A DNA stretch of 64,000 bases, taken from positions 148,662 to 212,661 of the forward strand of contig NZ_JIAG01000005.1 in the NCBI RefSeq assembly GCF_000688395.1. Reading direction: 5' to 3'. A program made the position numbers and the translations under genes. Source of the DNA: Haematomicrobium sanguinis DSM 21259. GTDB lineage: Bacteria > Actinomycetota > Actinomycetes > Actinomycetales > Micrococcaceae. How positions within the stretch are numbered: position 1 is the stretch's first letter; the number at the start of each line of letters is the position of its first letter. This document shows positions 26,160 through 35,294 of this stretch, piece after piece. The notes beneath the pieces were generated by a model that saw only the letters and a program-made list of their open reading frames with translations, was not told where the DNA came from and searched no databases.

Positions 26160-27221
26160 GTGAACCAGCCACTTGTGCTCATCGGAAACTATTCCACCGA
26201 CACCAACCCGGGCTCGGTAGCGTCGGTTGCTCTCGGCCAGGCGGGGCGTCTCGGCGCCCGGTTGAGCACCATCCCGCTTCCGAGCCCGTCCTTTGTGGCT
26301 ACCGCCGGCAACCACGTTCTCGCGGTACTAGAGGAGGAGGCGGGCGCTCTCACGGCTCTTCCGCTCAACGAGCATGAGCTTGGCAACCCGGCTTGGACGG
26401 TTCCCAGCGGCGGCCCGATCCCCTGCCATCTCGCCGTCGATGGGGATAAGGTGGGTGTCGCCCATTATGGCGATGGCACCTTCGCGCTTCACACCCTGGC
26501 GCACGACGGCGATGCTCACCTTTCCGAGCTCAGCATCCGGGGCGAGGGGTCGGGTCCCATTCACCCAGATCAAGACAATTCGAGGGCGCACTTTGTGTTG
26601 CCGTGGGCAAACGGCTATCTCGTGAGCGATCTCGGCGCCGACCGGGTGTACTTTTACGAGGTGCCGGACGCAGCGACGCTCAACCGGGTGGCGGAGGTCG
26701 AGTTCCCCGCCGGCACCGGGCCCCGGCATCTTGCGATCAAAGACCATTACCTCTTTGTGTCCGGCGAACTGGATTCTCGGCTGCATTTGGTGGAGCTTGC
26801 CGATCCGCAGGATCCCGAGTCGAGTGGTGACTACGCCGACCTTATGACCTACCTAGGTTCGGAACCAAGCACGGAGTCTCCGGGGGTACGGAGCGCCCCT
26901 TCGCACCTGGCTCTCGATGTCGCCGGCGAGTTCCTCTACTTCGCCAATCGTTTCCGCGACACGATTGCGGTCTTCGACGTGCGCGATCTGGGCTCCGATG
27001 GTCTGCCGATGCTCGTCGGCGAGTTTGATTGCGGCGGTCACATTCCGCGCCACTTCGCGATCCATGAGAGCAAGATCTACATTGCGAATCAGGGCTCGGA
27101 TTCGATCGACGTTTTTGACCTACTCCCGTACACCGGGTTTCTCGGCACCAAAGTACAGTCCGTTGACTGGCAGGCGCCCTCCTGCCTTGTATTCACCGGG
27201 GAAGAGGGCACCGACTATTAG
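26160..27221 (+). CDS. Lactonase-family seven-bladed beta-propeller (6-phosphogluconolactonase-like)
   Basis: 353 residues from a GTG with GGAGGCGCCC just upstream. IGNYSTDTNPG begins the propeller; blade motifs include VAHYGDGTFALHTL, GTGPRHLAI, SAPSHLALDVAGEFLYFANR and GHIPRHFAIHESKIYIANQGSDSI, as in YbhE/Pgl proteins. These hydrolyse 6-phosphogluconolactone or related lactones in the cytoplasm. An ACGACGGCGAT copy at 26503-26512 encodes AHDGDAHLS in a loop. Its stop overlaps the convergent dnaB stop. Confidence 0.88.
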   Translation: MNQPLVLIGNYSTDTNPGSVASVALGQAGRLGARLSTIPLPSPSFVATAGNHVLAVLEEEAGALTALPLNEHELGNPAWTVPSGGPIPCHLAVDGDKVGVAHYGDGTFALHTLAHDGDAHLSELSIRGEGSGPIHPDQDNSRAHFVLPWANGYLVSDLGADRVYFYEVPDAATLNRVAEVEFPAGTGPRHLAIKDHYLFVSGELDSRLHLVELADPQDPESSGDYADLMTYLGSEPSTESPGVRSAPSHLALDVAGEFLYFANRFRDTIAVFDVRDLGSDGLPMLVGEFDCGGHIPRHFAIHESKIYIANQGSDSIDVFDLLPYTGFLGTKVQSVDWQAPSCLVFTGEEGTDY

Positions 27222-28591
27222 TCGTCGAAGCCTTGGCTCTTGGCGAGGTTGGAGAACTTTGAGTAGTGCCCTTGGAATGCCAGTGCGATAGTTTTGGTCG
27301 GGCCGTTACGGTGCTTGGCGACAATCACATCGGCTTCGCCGGGGCGAACTTCCGCATCATAGACCGAGTCGCGATGGAGCAAGATCACCATGTCAGCGTC
27401 CTGCTCGATCGATCCCGATTCGCGCAGATCAGACACTTGGGGGCGCTTTCCGTCACGCTGCTCGGCGCCGCGGTTCAGCTGGGACAGCGCGATCACCGGG
27501 ACATCGAGTTCCTTGGCCAACAACTTCAGGGCACGCGAGAATTCTGACACTTCTTGCTGACGGGACTCGACCCGTTTACCGGAGCTCATGAGCTGCAGGT
27601 AATCCAACACCACCATGCGCAAATTATCGGTCTGCTTGAGCCGACGGCACTTGGCTCGGATCTCCATCAAGGTCATGTTAGGACTGTCGTCAATGAAGAG
27701 CGGCGACTGATTCATTTTGCCGGTCGCGGTCGCGATCTTGGTCCACTGCCGGTCTTCGAGACCGCCCTTACGCAGTATGTGCAGGGGGATTTCCGCTTCG
27801 GCGGAAAGAATCTTGGTGCCAATTTCATTGGCGCTCATTTCCAGCGAGAAAATCACCGTCGGCATGTTGTGGTGAATGGCCGCTGAGCGTGCCAGGTCAA
27901 TGGCGAAGGTGGACTTGCCGACCGCTGGGCGCGCCGCAATCACGATCATCTGTCCGCCATGGAGCCCCTGAGTCAACTCATCCAACTCTTCAAAGCCGGT
28001 AGGCACGCCGGTCATGCCGCCGCCGTGACTGTCTGCGGCTTCGATTTCGTCGACGGTGCCTTCCATGACTTCGCTGAGCGGACGGTAGTCGTCGCCGCCG
28101 CGGCGTTCGGCGACGGCGAAGAGCTCGGCCTGGGCCTGGTTGACGATCGCCTCGACCTCGCCGTCATGCGAATGGCCCAGCTGCACCACACGGGTACCGG
28201 CGTCCACAAGTCGGCGCAGGACCGCGCGTTCGGCCACAATCTCGGCATAGAAGGAGGCGTTTGCGGCCGTAGGCACAGCTTGAATCAGGTCATGAAGATA
28301 GGAGGCGCCGCCAATCCGCCCCAGCTCGCCAATTTTGGTGAGTTCATCCGCGACCGTCACCGCATCGGCAGGCTCGCCATGCGAATACAGCGAGGCAATG
28401 GCCTCAAAAATGATTTCGTGGGCGGGACGGTAAAAGTCCGGGCCGCGCAGGGCTTCGATGCAGTCGGCAATGGCGTCCTTGGAAAGCATCATGGAACCCA
28501 AGACCGAGCGTTCAGCCGCAAGATCGTGCGGCGGCATGCGCGTGACATCGGAACTGCTGAACGATTCCTCGTCGGTGGCAGCGTAAGACAC
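27218..28591 (-). CDS. dnaB: Replicative DNA helicase DnaB
   Basis: 457 residues from the GTG at 28589-28591, with AAGGGGAA 9 bases upstream; an ATG at 28609 or further upstream could extend it. The N-terminal primase-interacting domain (MPPHDLAAERSVLGSMMLSKDAIADCIE) is followed by the RecA-like core: Walker A IAARPAVGKSTFAIDLA, Walker B MVVLDYLQLMSS, and SQLNRGAEQRDGKRPQVSDLRESGSIEQDAD. It unwinds DNA at the replication fork. In many actinomycetes dnaB follows rplI; here it is 10 kb away. No intein. Confidence 0.96.
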   Translation of the reverse strand: MSYAATDEESFSSSDVTRMPPHDLAAERSVLGSMMLSKDAIADCIEALRGPDFYRPAHEIIFEAIASLYSHGEPADAVTVADELTKIGELGRIGGASYLHDLIQAVPTAANASFYAEIVAERAVLRRLVDAGTRVVQLGHSHDGEVEAIVNQAQAELFAVAERRGGDDYRPLSEVMEGTVDEIEAADSHGGGMTGVPTGFEELDELTQGLHGGQMIVIAARPAVGKSTFAIDLARSAAIHHNMPTVIFSLEMSANEIGTKILSAEAEIPLHILRKGGLEDRQWTKIATATGKMNQSPLFIDDSPNMTLMEIRAKCRRLKQTDNLRMVVLDYLQLMSSGKRVESRQQEVSEFSRALKLLAKELDVPVIALSQLNRGAEQRDGKRPQVSDLRESGSIEQDADMVILLHRDSVYDAEVRPGEADVIVAKHRNGPTKTIALAFQGHYSKFSNLAKSQGFDD

Positions 28592-28763
28592 TACAAGATT
28601 CCCCTTCATGCTCAGTTTCGCCCGCTTCGACGTACCCGAAACGGTCCGTGATTCAGTTGTAGCGCACGGCACTGACATTGAGAGTGGCACCGTGGTCTGA
28701 CCACGAGAATCGACTGAAAGACTTCAGCAACACTAGTCGGTGGCAAACGCATTTCCAAAGGAG

Positions 28764-28786
28764 TTATCCACAGGCCATGTGGATAA
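28764..28786. promoter_or_regulatory. Inverted pair of consensus DnaA boxes
   Basis: TTATCCACA (28764-28772), five bases, TGTGGATAA (28778-28786): two perfect consensus boxes head to head, extended by one base on each side. Near the dnaB promoter. Confidence 0.75.
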
Positions 28787-28944
28787 CGTGTTGATTACTG
28801 AGGAATGCTTGTGCACAGTCATGGGATAACCCTGGGGATAGTCCACAATTTCCATCCTCAAACCCGCTCTGACTAGGCAAAACACCATTTTTGGGCTGTT
28901 GATTGAGCCAACATTCAACCTCAGATTCATGCTTAAACGGGGAG

Positions 28945-28973
28945 TTGACACGTGCCCGCAACCGCGATATTCG
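28945..28973 (+). promoter_or_regulatory. Promoter of the DUF1801 gene
   Basis: Consensus TTGACA (28945-28950), a 17-base spacer and TATTCG (28968-28973). The second DnaA-box pair begins 6 bases further down, over the expected start site. Confidence 0.6.
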
Positions 28974-28978
28974 AGCTG

Positions 28979-29001
28979 TTATCCACAGCCCCTGTGAATA
29001 A
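28979..29001. promoter_or_regulatory. Second inverted pair of DnaA boxes
   Basis: TTATCCACA (28979-28987), five bases, TGTGAATAA (28993-29001). The second box is the TTATTCACA variant. Orientation and spacing equal those of the pair at 28764-28786. Confidence 0.7.
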
Positions 29002-29058
29002 TTCTCAAAAGCGAGAGACCCTATCCAGAGTCCCAAGAACACTGCCATACTCGAACGC

Positions 29059-29472
29059 ATGGCAGAGAACGTCATGCAACCCACCACCGCAGATCCGGGA
29101 GCCTTCATCGCCGCGCTGGAGAACCGGACGCGTCAAGCGGACGCGGAACTCCTCCTCGAGATGATGACCTCCATTTCGGGGCAACCGCCGGTGATGTGGG
29201 GCTCCTCGATCATCGGTTTTGGAAGCTTCCACTACAAGTACGCATCCGGACGCGAGGGCGACACCCCGATGATTGCCTTCGCACCCCGCAAGGCTCACCT
29301 TGTCCTCTACATTTCGCTCCGGGCCGAGGACAACCAAAAACTCTTGGAGACACTCGGAAAACACAAGACGAGCGTCGCCTGCCTGTACATCAATAAGCTC
29401 GCCGACATCGACCTGCCCGTCCTGCAAAAGATGGTGAAAAACAGCTTCCGCGCCGGGAATCCCTATTGCTAA
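29059..29472 (+). CDS. DUF1801 domain protein
   Basis: 137 residues. SGQPPVMWGSSIIGFGSFHYKYASGREGDTPMIAFAPRKAHLVLYI and HKTSVACLYINKLADIDLPVL match the small DUF1801 (YdhG-like) family of unknown biochemical role. No clear ribosome site precedes the ATG. The promoter is at 28945-28973, giving a leader of about 80 bases that begins at a DnaA-box pair. Confidence 0.85.
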   Translation: MAENVMQPTTADPGAFIAALENRTRQADAELLLEMMTSISGQPPVMWGSSIIGFGSFHYKYASGREGDTPMIAFAPRKAHLVLYISLRAEDNQKLLETLGKHKTSVACLYINKLADIDLPVLQKMVKNSFRAGNPYC

Positions 29473-29743
29473 CCTCCCCGGAAGAACGCCCCTAGAGCAG
29501 TTTCGGTGACGTATTTTCGGGGAAACCTGCCACGCACGTCACATTATTACGTAGCATTAACCGAGATTCGTCGAGTTTGCCAAGGAGGGACTGAAATTGG
29601 GGGACGGCATGAATTATGGGTGCCGCCGGAAATGAATTGGCGCACCTCTTGCGTTCGGCAATAAGTGAGCAACACGGAATCCCCCACGGTGTTGGTCATC
29701 GGCGGCCCATAACAGCACTACACCATTAAGGAGCGGGAGAGCA
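29473..29743. promoter_or_regulatory. 271-bp upstream region of the peptide importer operon
   Basis: No gene. It includes an inverted GTGACGT (29506-29512) / ACGTCAC (29536-29542) pair, a possible operator, and the AAGGAG/GGAGA ribosome sites just before 29744. No clear terminator for the preceding gene. Confidence 0.4.
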
Positions 29744-30736
29744 GTGTCCAGTGCGTCCATGCCCTTAGAGCCGGTGGGTGACAAACCCGCAGGCGGCTCT
29801 TCCGCGCCCCACGATGACCCCGGTCCACCGCACAACGCGACGGAAAGGGCCGCTACCGATCAGAACACTCCGGTCTGGCGCGCCCTACTCGCGGACCGCA
29901 CCGCGGTCATCAGCCTCGCAATCATCGCGATCTTCGTGCTCGCGGCGATCTTTGCCCCGCTCATCACCGCGATCAACGGTCAAGACCCATATCGGTTTAA
30001 CACCAACGCCCTGGACGGCTCCGGGCTCCCCATCGGCCCCTTCGGCGGGATCAGCGCCGAACACTGGTTCGGCGTCGAGCCGCAAAACGGCCGCGATCTG
30101 TTCTCGATCGTCATTTTCGGTGCCCAATCATCCCTGCTCTTTGGCCTGGCCGCGACCGTCGTCTCCATGCTCTTAGGCGTCGCGTTCGGCATTTTGGCCG
30201 GATTCCTCGGCGGCTGGTGGGACCGCATCACTAGCCGCGCCACCGACGTCATCATCGCCTTCCCGAGCCTCATTTTCCTCATTACCTTGGGCGCGATCGC
30301 CCCGGACTGGCTGCCCAAACCTCTCCTCTTGGTCATTGTGGTCGGTTTCTTCGGTTGGCCTTCCATCGCCCGCGTTGTTCGCTCGCAAGTGCTGAGCCTG
30401 CGTTCGCGAAACTTCATTCAAGCAGCTCAAGGCATGGGCGCGAGCAACTGGCACATCATGACTACCGGGCTGCTCCCGAACCTCTGGGCCACCATCATCG
30501 TCTTCACCACCATTTCCATTCCCGGCAAGATCGGCATGGAAGCGGCGCTTTCTTTTCTCGGGGTCGGGCTGCCGCCGCCCACACCGTCCTGGGGCCGTTC
30601 CATCGGCACCGCCGTGAATTGGGTTCAGACCGACCCTTGGTTCCTGATCTTCCCTGGCGCCGCGCTCTTTCTGATCACGCTCGCTTTCAACCTGCTGGGC
30701 GATTCGTTGCGCGACGTGCTGGATCGGAGGCGCTAA
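29744..30736 (+). CDS. Oligopeptide/dipeptide ABC importer, permease (DppC/OppC type)
   Basis: 330 residues from a GTG with GGAGA 5 bases before it. A 45-residue hydrophilic N-terminus precedes the first membrane helix (VISLAIIAIFVLAAIFAPL). LGTDxxGRD-like EHWFGVEPQNGRDLFS and the EAA loop QAAQGMGASNWHIMTTGLLPNLWATI are typical of DppC. Six membrane helices. It forms the channel with the next permease. The gene order C-B-A-DF differs from the common A-B-C-D-F. Confidence 0.93.
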   Translation: MSSASMPLEPVGDKPAGGSSAPHDDPGPPHNATERAATDQNTPVWRALLADRTAVISLAIIAIFVLAAIFAPLITAINGQDPYRFNTNALDGSGLPIGPFGGISAEHWFGVEPQNGRDLFSIVIFGAQSSLLFGLAATVVSMLLGVAFGILAGFLGGWWDRITSRATDVIIAFPSLIFLITLGAIAPDWLPKPLLLVIVVGFFGWPSIARVVRSQVLSLRSRNFIQAAQGMGASNWHIMTTGLLPNLWATIIVFTTISIPGKIGMEAALSFLGVGLPPPTPSWGRSIGTAVNWVQTDPWFLIFPGAALFLITLAFNLLGDSLRDVLDRRR

Positions 30737-31747
30737 GTGCTGACGAAAACCTCCGCTAAACTCGCCCGCTTCGTCGCCGGGCGCATTGTGACCATGATCG
30801 TGGTACTGCTGATCATCGCCGCCATCACGTTCTTCACCTTCACCTTGCTCCCCACCGACGTGACCACGCTCGCGTGCGGGCGGCCGTGCACCCCGGAGCG
30901 CATGGCCGAGGTCCGCTCACTCATGGGCTATGACCTTCCGGTCTGGCAACAGTTCCTGAACTTCTTGGGCGGCATTTTCGCCGGCCGCACCTACGGCGAG
31001 GGCCCGGCCGCAGTGTCCTGCTCGGCACCGTGCTTTGGCTACTCGTTCCAGCGCGCCGAAACCGTCAACACCCTGATCGTCCAGGCGCTCCCCGTGACCG
31101 CATCGCTCGCGGTGGGCGCGGTCATCCTTGCGCTCATTATCGGCATGGTCGCCGGAACCGTCTCCGCGCTCAAGCCGCGTAGCTTCCTGGACCGTTTCTT
31201 CATGCTGTTCGCCATCACCGGCGTCTCCGCGCCCGCCTACCTGGTGGGTCTGCTCGGCATCCTGTTTTTCGGATTCTTCCTCGACATCGTGCCCGTCTCG
31301 GGGTACGTGCCGTTCACCGAAAACCCGGTCCGCTGGCTCTGGTCGCTCGCACTCCCCTGGGCGACGCTCGCCTTCATTTCCGCGGCCACCTACGCGCGCC
31401 TGACCCGCACCCAAATGTTGGAGGTCATGAGCGAGGACTTCATCCGCACCGCCCGCGCCAAGGGTCTCAAAGAATCTAAAGTGATCGGCGTACACGCGCT
31501 GCGCAACGTCTCGCTGCCGATCATCACGGTCTTCGGTCTGGAACTCGGCAGCCTGCTCGGCGGCGCGGTTATTACCGAGAAAGTCTTCTCCATGCCCGGG
31601 CTCGGCTCGCTCATGATTGACTCTGTGGGCATGCTCGATCTTCCCGTCCTGCTCGGCATCACCGTTTTTTCGGCGTTTGCCGTCGTCATTATCAATATGC
31701 TCGTGGACATCGTCTACGGCATCCTCGATCCAAGAACCATCAAGTGA
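30737..31747 (+). CDS. Oligopeptide/dipeptide ABC importer, permease (DppB/OppB type)
   Basis: 336 residues; the GTG follows the previous stop directly. Typical DppB features: an N-terminal helix, FTFTLLPTDVTTLACGRPCTPERMAEVRSLMGYDLPVWQQFLNFL, then the EAA loop RTARAKGLKESKVIGVHALRNVSLPIITVFGLELGSLLGGAVITEKVFSMPGLGSL. Six membrane helices. A Cys-containing insert (CGRPC, and CSAPCFGYSF) in the external region is unusual. Confidence 0.93.
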   Translation: MLTKTSAKLARFVAGRIVTMIVVLLIIAAITFFTFTLLPTDVTTLACGRPCTPERMAEVRSLMGYDLPVWQQFLNFLGGIFAGRTYGEGPAAVSCSAPCFGYSFQRAETVNTLIVQALPVTASLAVGAVILALIIGMVAGTVSALKPRSFLDRFFMLFAITGVSAPAYLVGLLGILFFGFFLDIVPVSGYVPFTENPVRWLWSLALPWATLAFISAATYARLTRTQMLEVMSEDFIRTARAKGLKESKVIGVHALRNVSLPIITVFGLELGSLLGGAVITEKVFSMPGLGSLMIDSVGMLDLPVLLGITVFSAFAVVIINMLVDIVYGILDPRTIK

Positions 31748-31753
31748 GGAATC

Positions 31754-33448
31754 ATGAACTCTCGTAACCACACGCCAAGGCGAGTTGGCCGCTTAAGCGC
31801 GGTAGTCGCCGTCGTACTTGCCTTTGCCTTGTTGCTCACCGGGTGCGGTGCGAACTCCCAAAACAACGCGAACGACGGCGATGGGGGCCAAGGCGGGGAT
31901 CTCACCATTTTTTCCCAATCCAGTGAGATGAGCTTTGACCCGGCCAAGTCGCAGAGTTTGGCGATCACCTCGATGGGCCTGGTAGTGCGGCGGCTCACCA
32001 CGTGGGAGGTGCCCAAGGATGGCGGGCCGACCAAGGTGGTTCCGGACCTCGCGACCGATACCGGCACGCCCTCGGACGATGGGCGGACCTGGACGTTCAC
32101 GCTCAAGGACAATCTGAAGTTCCAGGACGGGTCCGAGATCACCACCGCGGACATCAAGTACGGCATTGAGCGCTCCTTCGCGCCAGAGCTGTCCGGTGGA
32201 CTGGGCTATCACAAGACCCTGTTGGCCGGTGCCGAAAATTACAAGGGGCCGTATTCGGGGCAGTCGCTGGATTCGATTGAGACGCCGGATGCGAAGACGA
32301 TTGTGTTCAAGCTCAATGCGCCGTACGGTGACTGGCCGTGGATCGCGTCGATGCCCGCGTTTGGGCCGGTGCAAAAGTCGATGGACACGGACCCGCAGAA
32401 GTACGGGGAGAAGCCCTCGGCGTCTGGGCCATACCAGGTCGAGTCTTACCGTCAGGGCGTTTCGATGGTGCTCTCGCGAAATCCGGGGTGGGACAAGGCC
32501 ACCGATCCGGTGCGCTCGGGCGGGCCGGACACCGTGACGTTCGCGCTGAACCAGAATGCGACCGTGGCCGCGCAGAAGCTGATTGCAGATTCGGGTGCGG
32601 ATAAGAATGCGTTTGGCGCCAACTTTGTGCCGCCGTCGCAGCTGGCGCAGGTGCAGGGTAACCCGTCGGCGTCCAAGCGGCTGGTGACCTCCAAGTCCGG
32701 TGCGTTGGCGTACCTCGCGATGAACACGCAGCGGCCCTTGCTCAAGGACTTGAAGATGCGTCAGGCAATCGAGTATGCGGTGGATAAGAACTCATACCGA
32801 ATTGCCTCCGGCGGCGAGTTGGCCGGTGACTTTGCCACGACGCTGATTACCCAGGGCATTGCCGGGCGCCAGGACTACGACCTCTATGAGACGGACCCGT
32901 CTGGCGATGTTGAGAAGGCAAAGGCGCTTTTGGCTGAGGCGGGATATTCCGGTGAGACGTTGAAGTTCATTTCCCGTAATGACGCGCAGTCGATTGCGCA
33001 GTCCGAGGCGATTCAGGCCGGGCTGAACCGGGCAGGGATCAAGACCGAAATTGTGCCGCTGGAAGAGAATGCGTGGACGGATGCGGCGACCGGTGCGGCC
33101 GGGGACTATGACCTGACTTTGGGTTCATGGCAGCCGGACTTCCCGAGCGCGAACGCGAACATTCAGCCGCTCTACGACTCGCGGGAGATCGGCAACGGCG
33201 GATACAACGTGTCCCGCTACTCCAACCCTGCCGTGGACGCCGCGATCAAGGATGCGTTGCAGGCGGTGGACCCGAATGTGGCGCAACAGAAGTGGGCCGA
33301 GGTGGATCGCACCATCGCCGAGGATGCGCCCGTGGTGCCGCTGATTTACACGAAGAACTCGTTCCTGATCGGGTCAAATGTGCGCGACTTCTACATTGGC
33401 GAGTTCCCGGCGTACCCGAACTATTTGGCGGTGACGCTGGCGCAGTAG
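31754..33448 (+). CDS. Oligopeptide ABC importer, substrate-binding lipoprotein
   Basis: 564 residues, SBP family 5. The lipoprotein signal has arginines (RNHTPRRVGR), a hydrophobic core and lipobox LLTGC, so it is anchored outside the membrane. DTGTPSDDGRTWTFTLKDNLKFQDGSEITTADIKYGIERSF is the family signature. It binds peptides for the two permeases. The first 45 codons contain two ACGACGGCGA copies: one antisense inside the signal peptide (31806-31815), one sense just after the lipobox (31872-31881, NANDGDGG). Confidence 0.95.
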   Translation: MNSRNHTPRRVGRLSAVVAVVLAFALLLTGCGANSQNNANDGDGGQGGDLTIFSQSSEMSFDPAKSQSLAITSMGLVVRRLTTWEVPKDGGPTKVVPDLATDTGTPSDDGRTWTFTLKDNLKFQDGSEITTADIKYGIERSFAPELSGGLGYHKTLLAGAENYKGPYSGQSLDSIETPDAKTIVFKLNAPYGDWPWIASMPAFGPVQKSMDTDPQKYGEKPSASGPYQVESYRQGVSMVLSRNPGWDKATDPVRSGGPDTVTFALNQNATVAAQKLIADSGADKNAFGANFVPPSQLAQVQGNPSASKRLVTSKSGALAYLAMNTQRPLLKDLKMRQAIEYAVDKNSYRIASGGELAGDFATTLITQGIAGRQDYDLYETDPSGDVEKAKALLAEAGYSGETLKFISRNDAQSIAQSEAIQAGLNRAGIKTEIVPLEENAWTDAATGAAGDYDLTLGSWQPDFPSANANIQPLYDSREIGNGGYNVSRYSNPAVDAAIKDALQAVDPNVAQQKWAEVDRTIAEDAPVVPLIYTKNSFLIGSNVRDFYIGEFPAYPNYLAVTLAQ

Positions 33449-33477
33449 CGTCGGCGTGCTGGTGAGCAGGGATCGAC

Positions 33478-35241
33478 ATGAGTGAACAACCGTCCGGCGA
33501 TTCGCGGGGCCTGGAGTACCGCGACGTCTCGGTCGCCTTTCGGGTGCGCTCGGGGGCAGCTGCCGGGCGCGGCCGTGGCGAGCGCGGCCCTGGCGAGCGT
33601 GGCCGCGGCGAGCCGGCTTGGCGGGAGGTTGTGCACTCGGTTTCGCTCTCCGTGCCGCGCGGTCGTGTGGTTGCGCTGGTGGGCGAGTCCGGCTCCGGGA
33701 AATCCGTGTTGGCAATGTCGGCGCTCGGGCTCTTGCCGACAACGGCGCGAGTGACCGGCTCCATCATGCTCGATGGGGTGGAGCTCGTAGGCGCGCCCGC
33801 GGAGGAGCTCCGATCGTTACGCGGAAGCGCCATCGGGTCCATTTTTCAGGAGCCCATGACCGCGTTTGATCCGCTGTTTCGGGTGGGTTATCAGATTGCC
33901 GAGGCGATTACCGCGCACCGCTCCGTGCCGGATGTGCGGGGTGCTGTGTTGGATCTGCTTCGCGCAGTGGGTTTGCGGGATGTGGAACGCATTTACGCGT
34001 CCTACCCGCACCAGCTCTCCGGCGGGCAATTACAGCGGTGCATGATCGCAATGGCGATATCCAATAATCCGGATGTGCTCATTGCCGATGAGCCCACGAC
34101 CGCCTTGGACGTCACCGTGCAGGCGGGGATCTTGGACCTCTTGCGCGTCACCCGCGAGCGCACCGACTCGGGAATCCTGTTGATCACACACGATATGGGG
34201 GTCGTTGCCGATATCGCGGACGAGGTTGTGGTCTTGCGCGACGGCTCGGTGTTGGAGCGGGCGCCGGTGGCGGAGCTGTTTGCACGGCCGCAACACGAGT
34301 ACACCAAGATGTTGCTTGCGGCCGTGCCAAGTTTGGGGGGATCGAGGCCGGGGTCGGAGGGGTCAGGGTCCGGGCGCGGGCGCGAGGCCAACGGAAGCCG
34401 TGAGACGAGCGGGGACACTGTTATCTCTCTGCGGGACGTCGCGGTCACCTACCCCGGCAAGAGCGAGCCTGCGGTCCCCGACATCACCTTGGCGATCCGT
34501 GCCGGCGAGACTCTGGGGCTGGTGGGCGAATCCGGTTCGGGGAAATCGACGGTTGCCCGCGCCGTGACGGGTCTTATCCCTGTTTCGCACGGTGAGATCA
34601 CGTTGGCCGGTGTAACGCTGTGCCGGAGCGAACCCGACGGCTCGGAGTGGATGGCCCCGCGCTCCGAGGTGCGCAAAGCGCAGAGCGAGTTAGGAATTGT
34701 GTTCCAGGACCCGGCGTCCTCGCTGAACCCCAAACGCACCATTGCCGAGGCGATTGCCGAGCCGCTCAAGGTGCACACCGATCTGGGCCGTGCCGCCCGG
34801 CTGAAACGCGCCAATCAACTCCTGGATGCCGTGAAACTTTCTGGGCTCGGATCGCGCTACCCCAACCAACTCTCCGGCGGACAGCGGCAACGCGTGGCGA
34901 TTGCTCGAGCGATTGCCCTGGACCCGAAGGTCCTCGTCGCGGATGAGCCAACCAGCGCCCTGGACGTCTCGGTGCAGGCCGGAATCATTGAGCTTTTGCG
35001 TGAACTGCAGGAGCGCATCGGATTTGGGTGCCTGTTTATCAGTCACGATCTGGCGGTCATTGAACAGGTCGCCAATGAGGTGGCCGTGTTGCACAAGGGG
35101 CGGATTGTTGAACACGGTCCGACCGCCGACGTTCTTGGCAACCCCCGCGATCCGTACACGCAACGGTTGCTCGCCGCCGTCCCGGTCGCCGATCCGGCGC
35201 TGCAGGCCGAGCGCCGCGCCTCCCGCCCCTCGACTGTGTAG
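33478..35241 (+). CDS. Fused double ATPase of the oligopeptide importer (DppD-DppF type)
   Basis: 587 residues with two complete nucleotide-binding domains. Domain 1: Walker [13 protein letters not shown], signature [14 protein letters not shown], Walker [13 protein letters not shown]. Domain 2: Walker [40 protein letters not shown] Gly/Ser/Arg linker joins them. Before domain 1 a three-fold 15-bp tandem repeat (33568-33612) encodes RGRGE-type repeats. The last codons (PSTV stop) are part of a palindrome arm at 35229-35255. Confidence 0.94.
   Translation: MSEQPSGDSRGLEYRDVSVAFRVRSGAAAGRGRGERGPGERGRGEPAWREVVHSVSLSVPRGRVVALVGESGSGKSVLAMSALGLLPTTARVTGSIMLDGVELVGAPAEELRSLRGSAIGSIFQEPMTAFDPLFRVGYQIAEAITAHRSVPDVRGAVLDLLRAVGLRDVERIYASYPHQLSGGQLQRCMIAMAISNNPDVLIADEPTTALDVTVQAGILDLLRVTRERTDSGILLITHDMGVVADIADEVVVLRDGSVLERAPVAELFARPQHEYTKMLLAAVPSLGGSRPGSEGSGSGRGREANGSRETSGDTVISLRDVAVTYPGKSEPAVPDITLAIRAGETLGLVGESGSGKSTVARAVTGLIPVSHGEITLAGVTLCRSEPDGSEWMAPRSEVRKAQSELGIVFQDPASSLNPKRTIAEAIAEPLKVHTDLGRAARLKRANQLLDAVKLSGLGSRYPNQLSGGQRQRVAIARAIALDPKVLVADEPTSALDVSVQAGIIELLRELQERIGFGCLFISHDLAVIEQVANEVAVLHKGRIVEHGPTADVLGNPRDPYTQRLLAAVPVADPALQAERRASRPSTV
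33568..33612 (+). repeat. 15-bp tandem repeat, three copies, in frame
   Basis: Three adjacent 15-base units of the form CGCGGCCNTGGCGAG (33568-33582, 33583-33597, 33598-33612, a few changes in the third) encode a Gly/Arg/Glu-rich repeat at the N-terminus of the ATPase. Copy-number changes would keep the frame. Confidence 0.85.
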
Positions 35242-35294
35242 CAGTTAATGCCCATGTTCGGCTAAGAATGGGCATTAACTGCTACACAGTCGAG
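35229..35294. repeat. Intergenic palindrome, TCGACTRTGTAG family, 27-bp arms, containing both stop codons
   Basis: The left arm 35229-35255 pairs perfectly with 35268-35294 around a 12-base loop. CTCGACTGTGTAG is used on the plus strand as ...S-T-V-stop of the ATPase and on the minus strand as ...S-T-V-stop of the EamA transporter. It can act as a two-way terminator. Confidence 0.92.

Larger units (their letters stand above)
28592..29058. other. 467-bp spacer between dnaB and a DUF1801 gene with DnaA boxes
   Basis: It contains the dnaB promoter region, two inverted pairs of DnaA boxes (28764-28786 and 28979-29001), further weak matches around 28810-28850, and a good plus-strand promoter (28945-28973). 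No gene is seen. Confidence 0.6.

Noticed and set aside
28764..29001. Origin of replication at the DnaA boxes
   Set aside because: Only four good boxes, no AT-rich unwinding region, and dnaA, dnaN and rpmH are absent; a regulatory or titration role is more likely.
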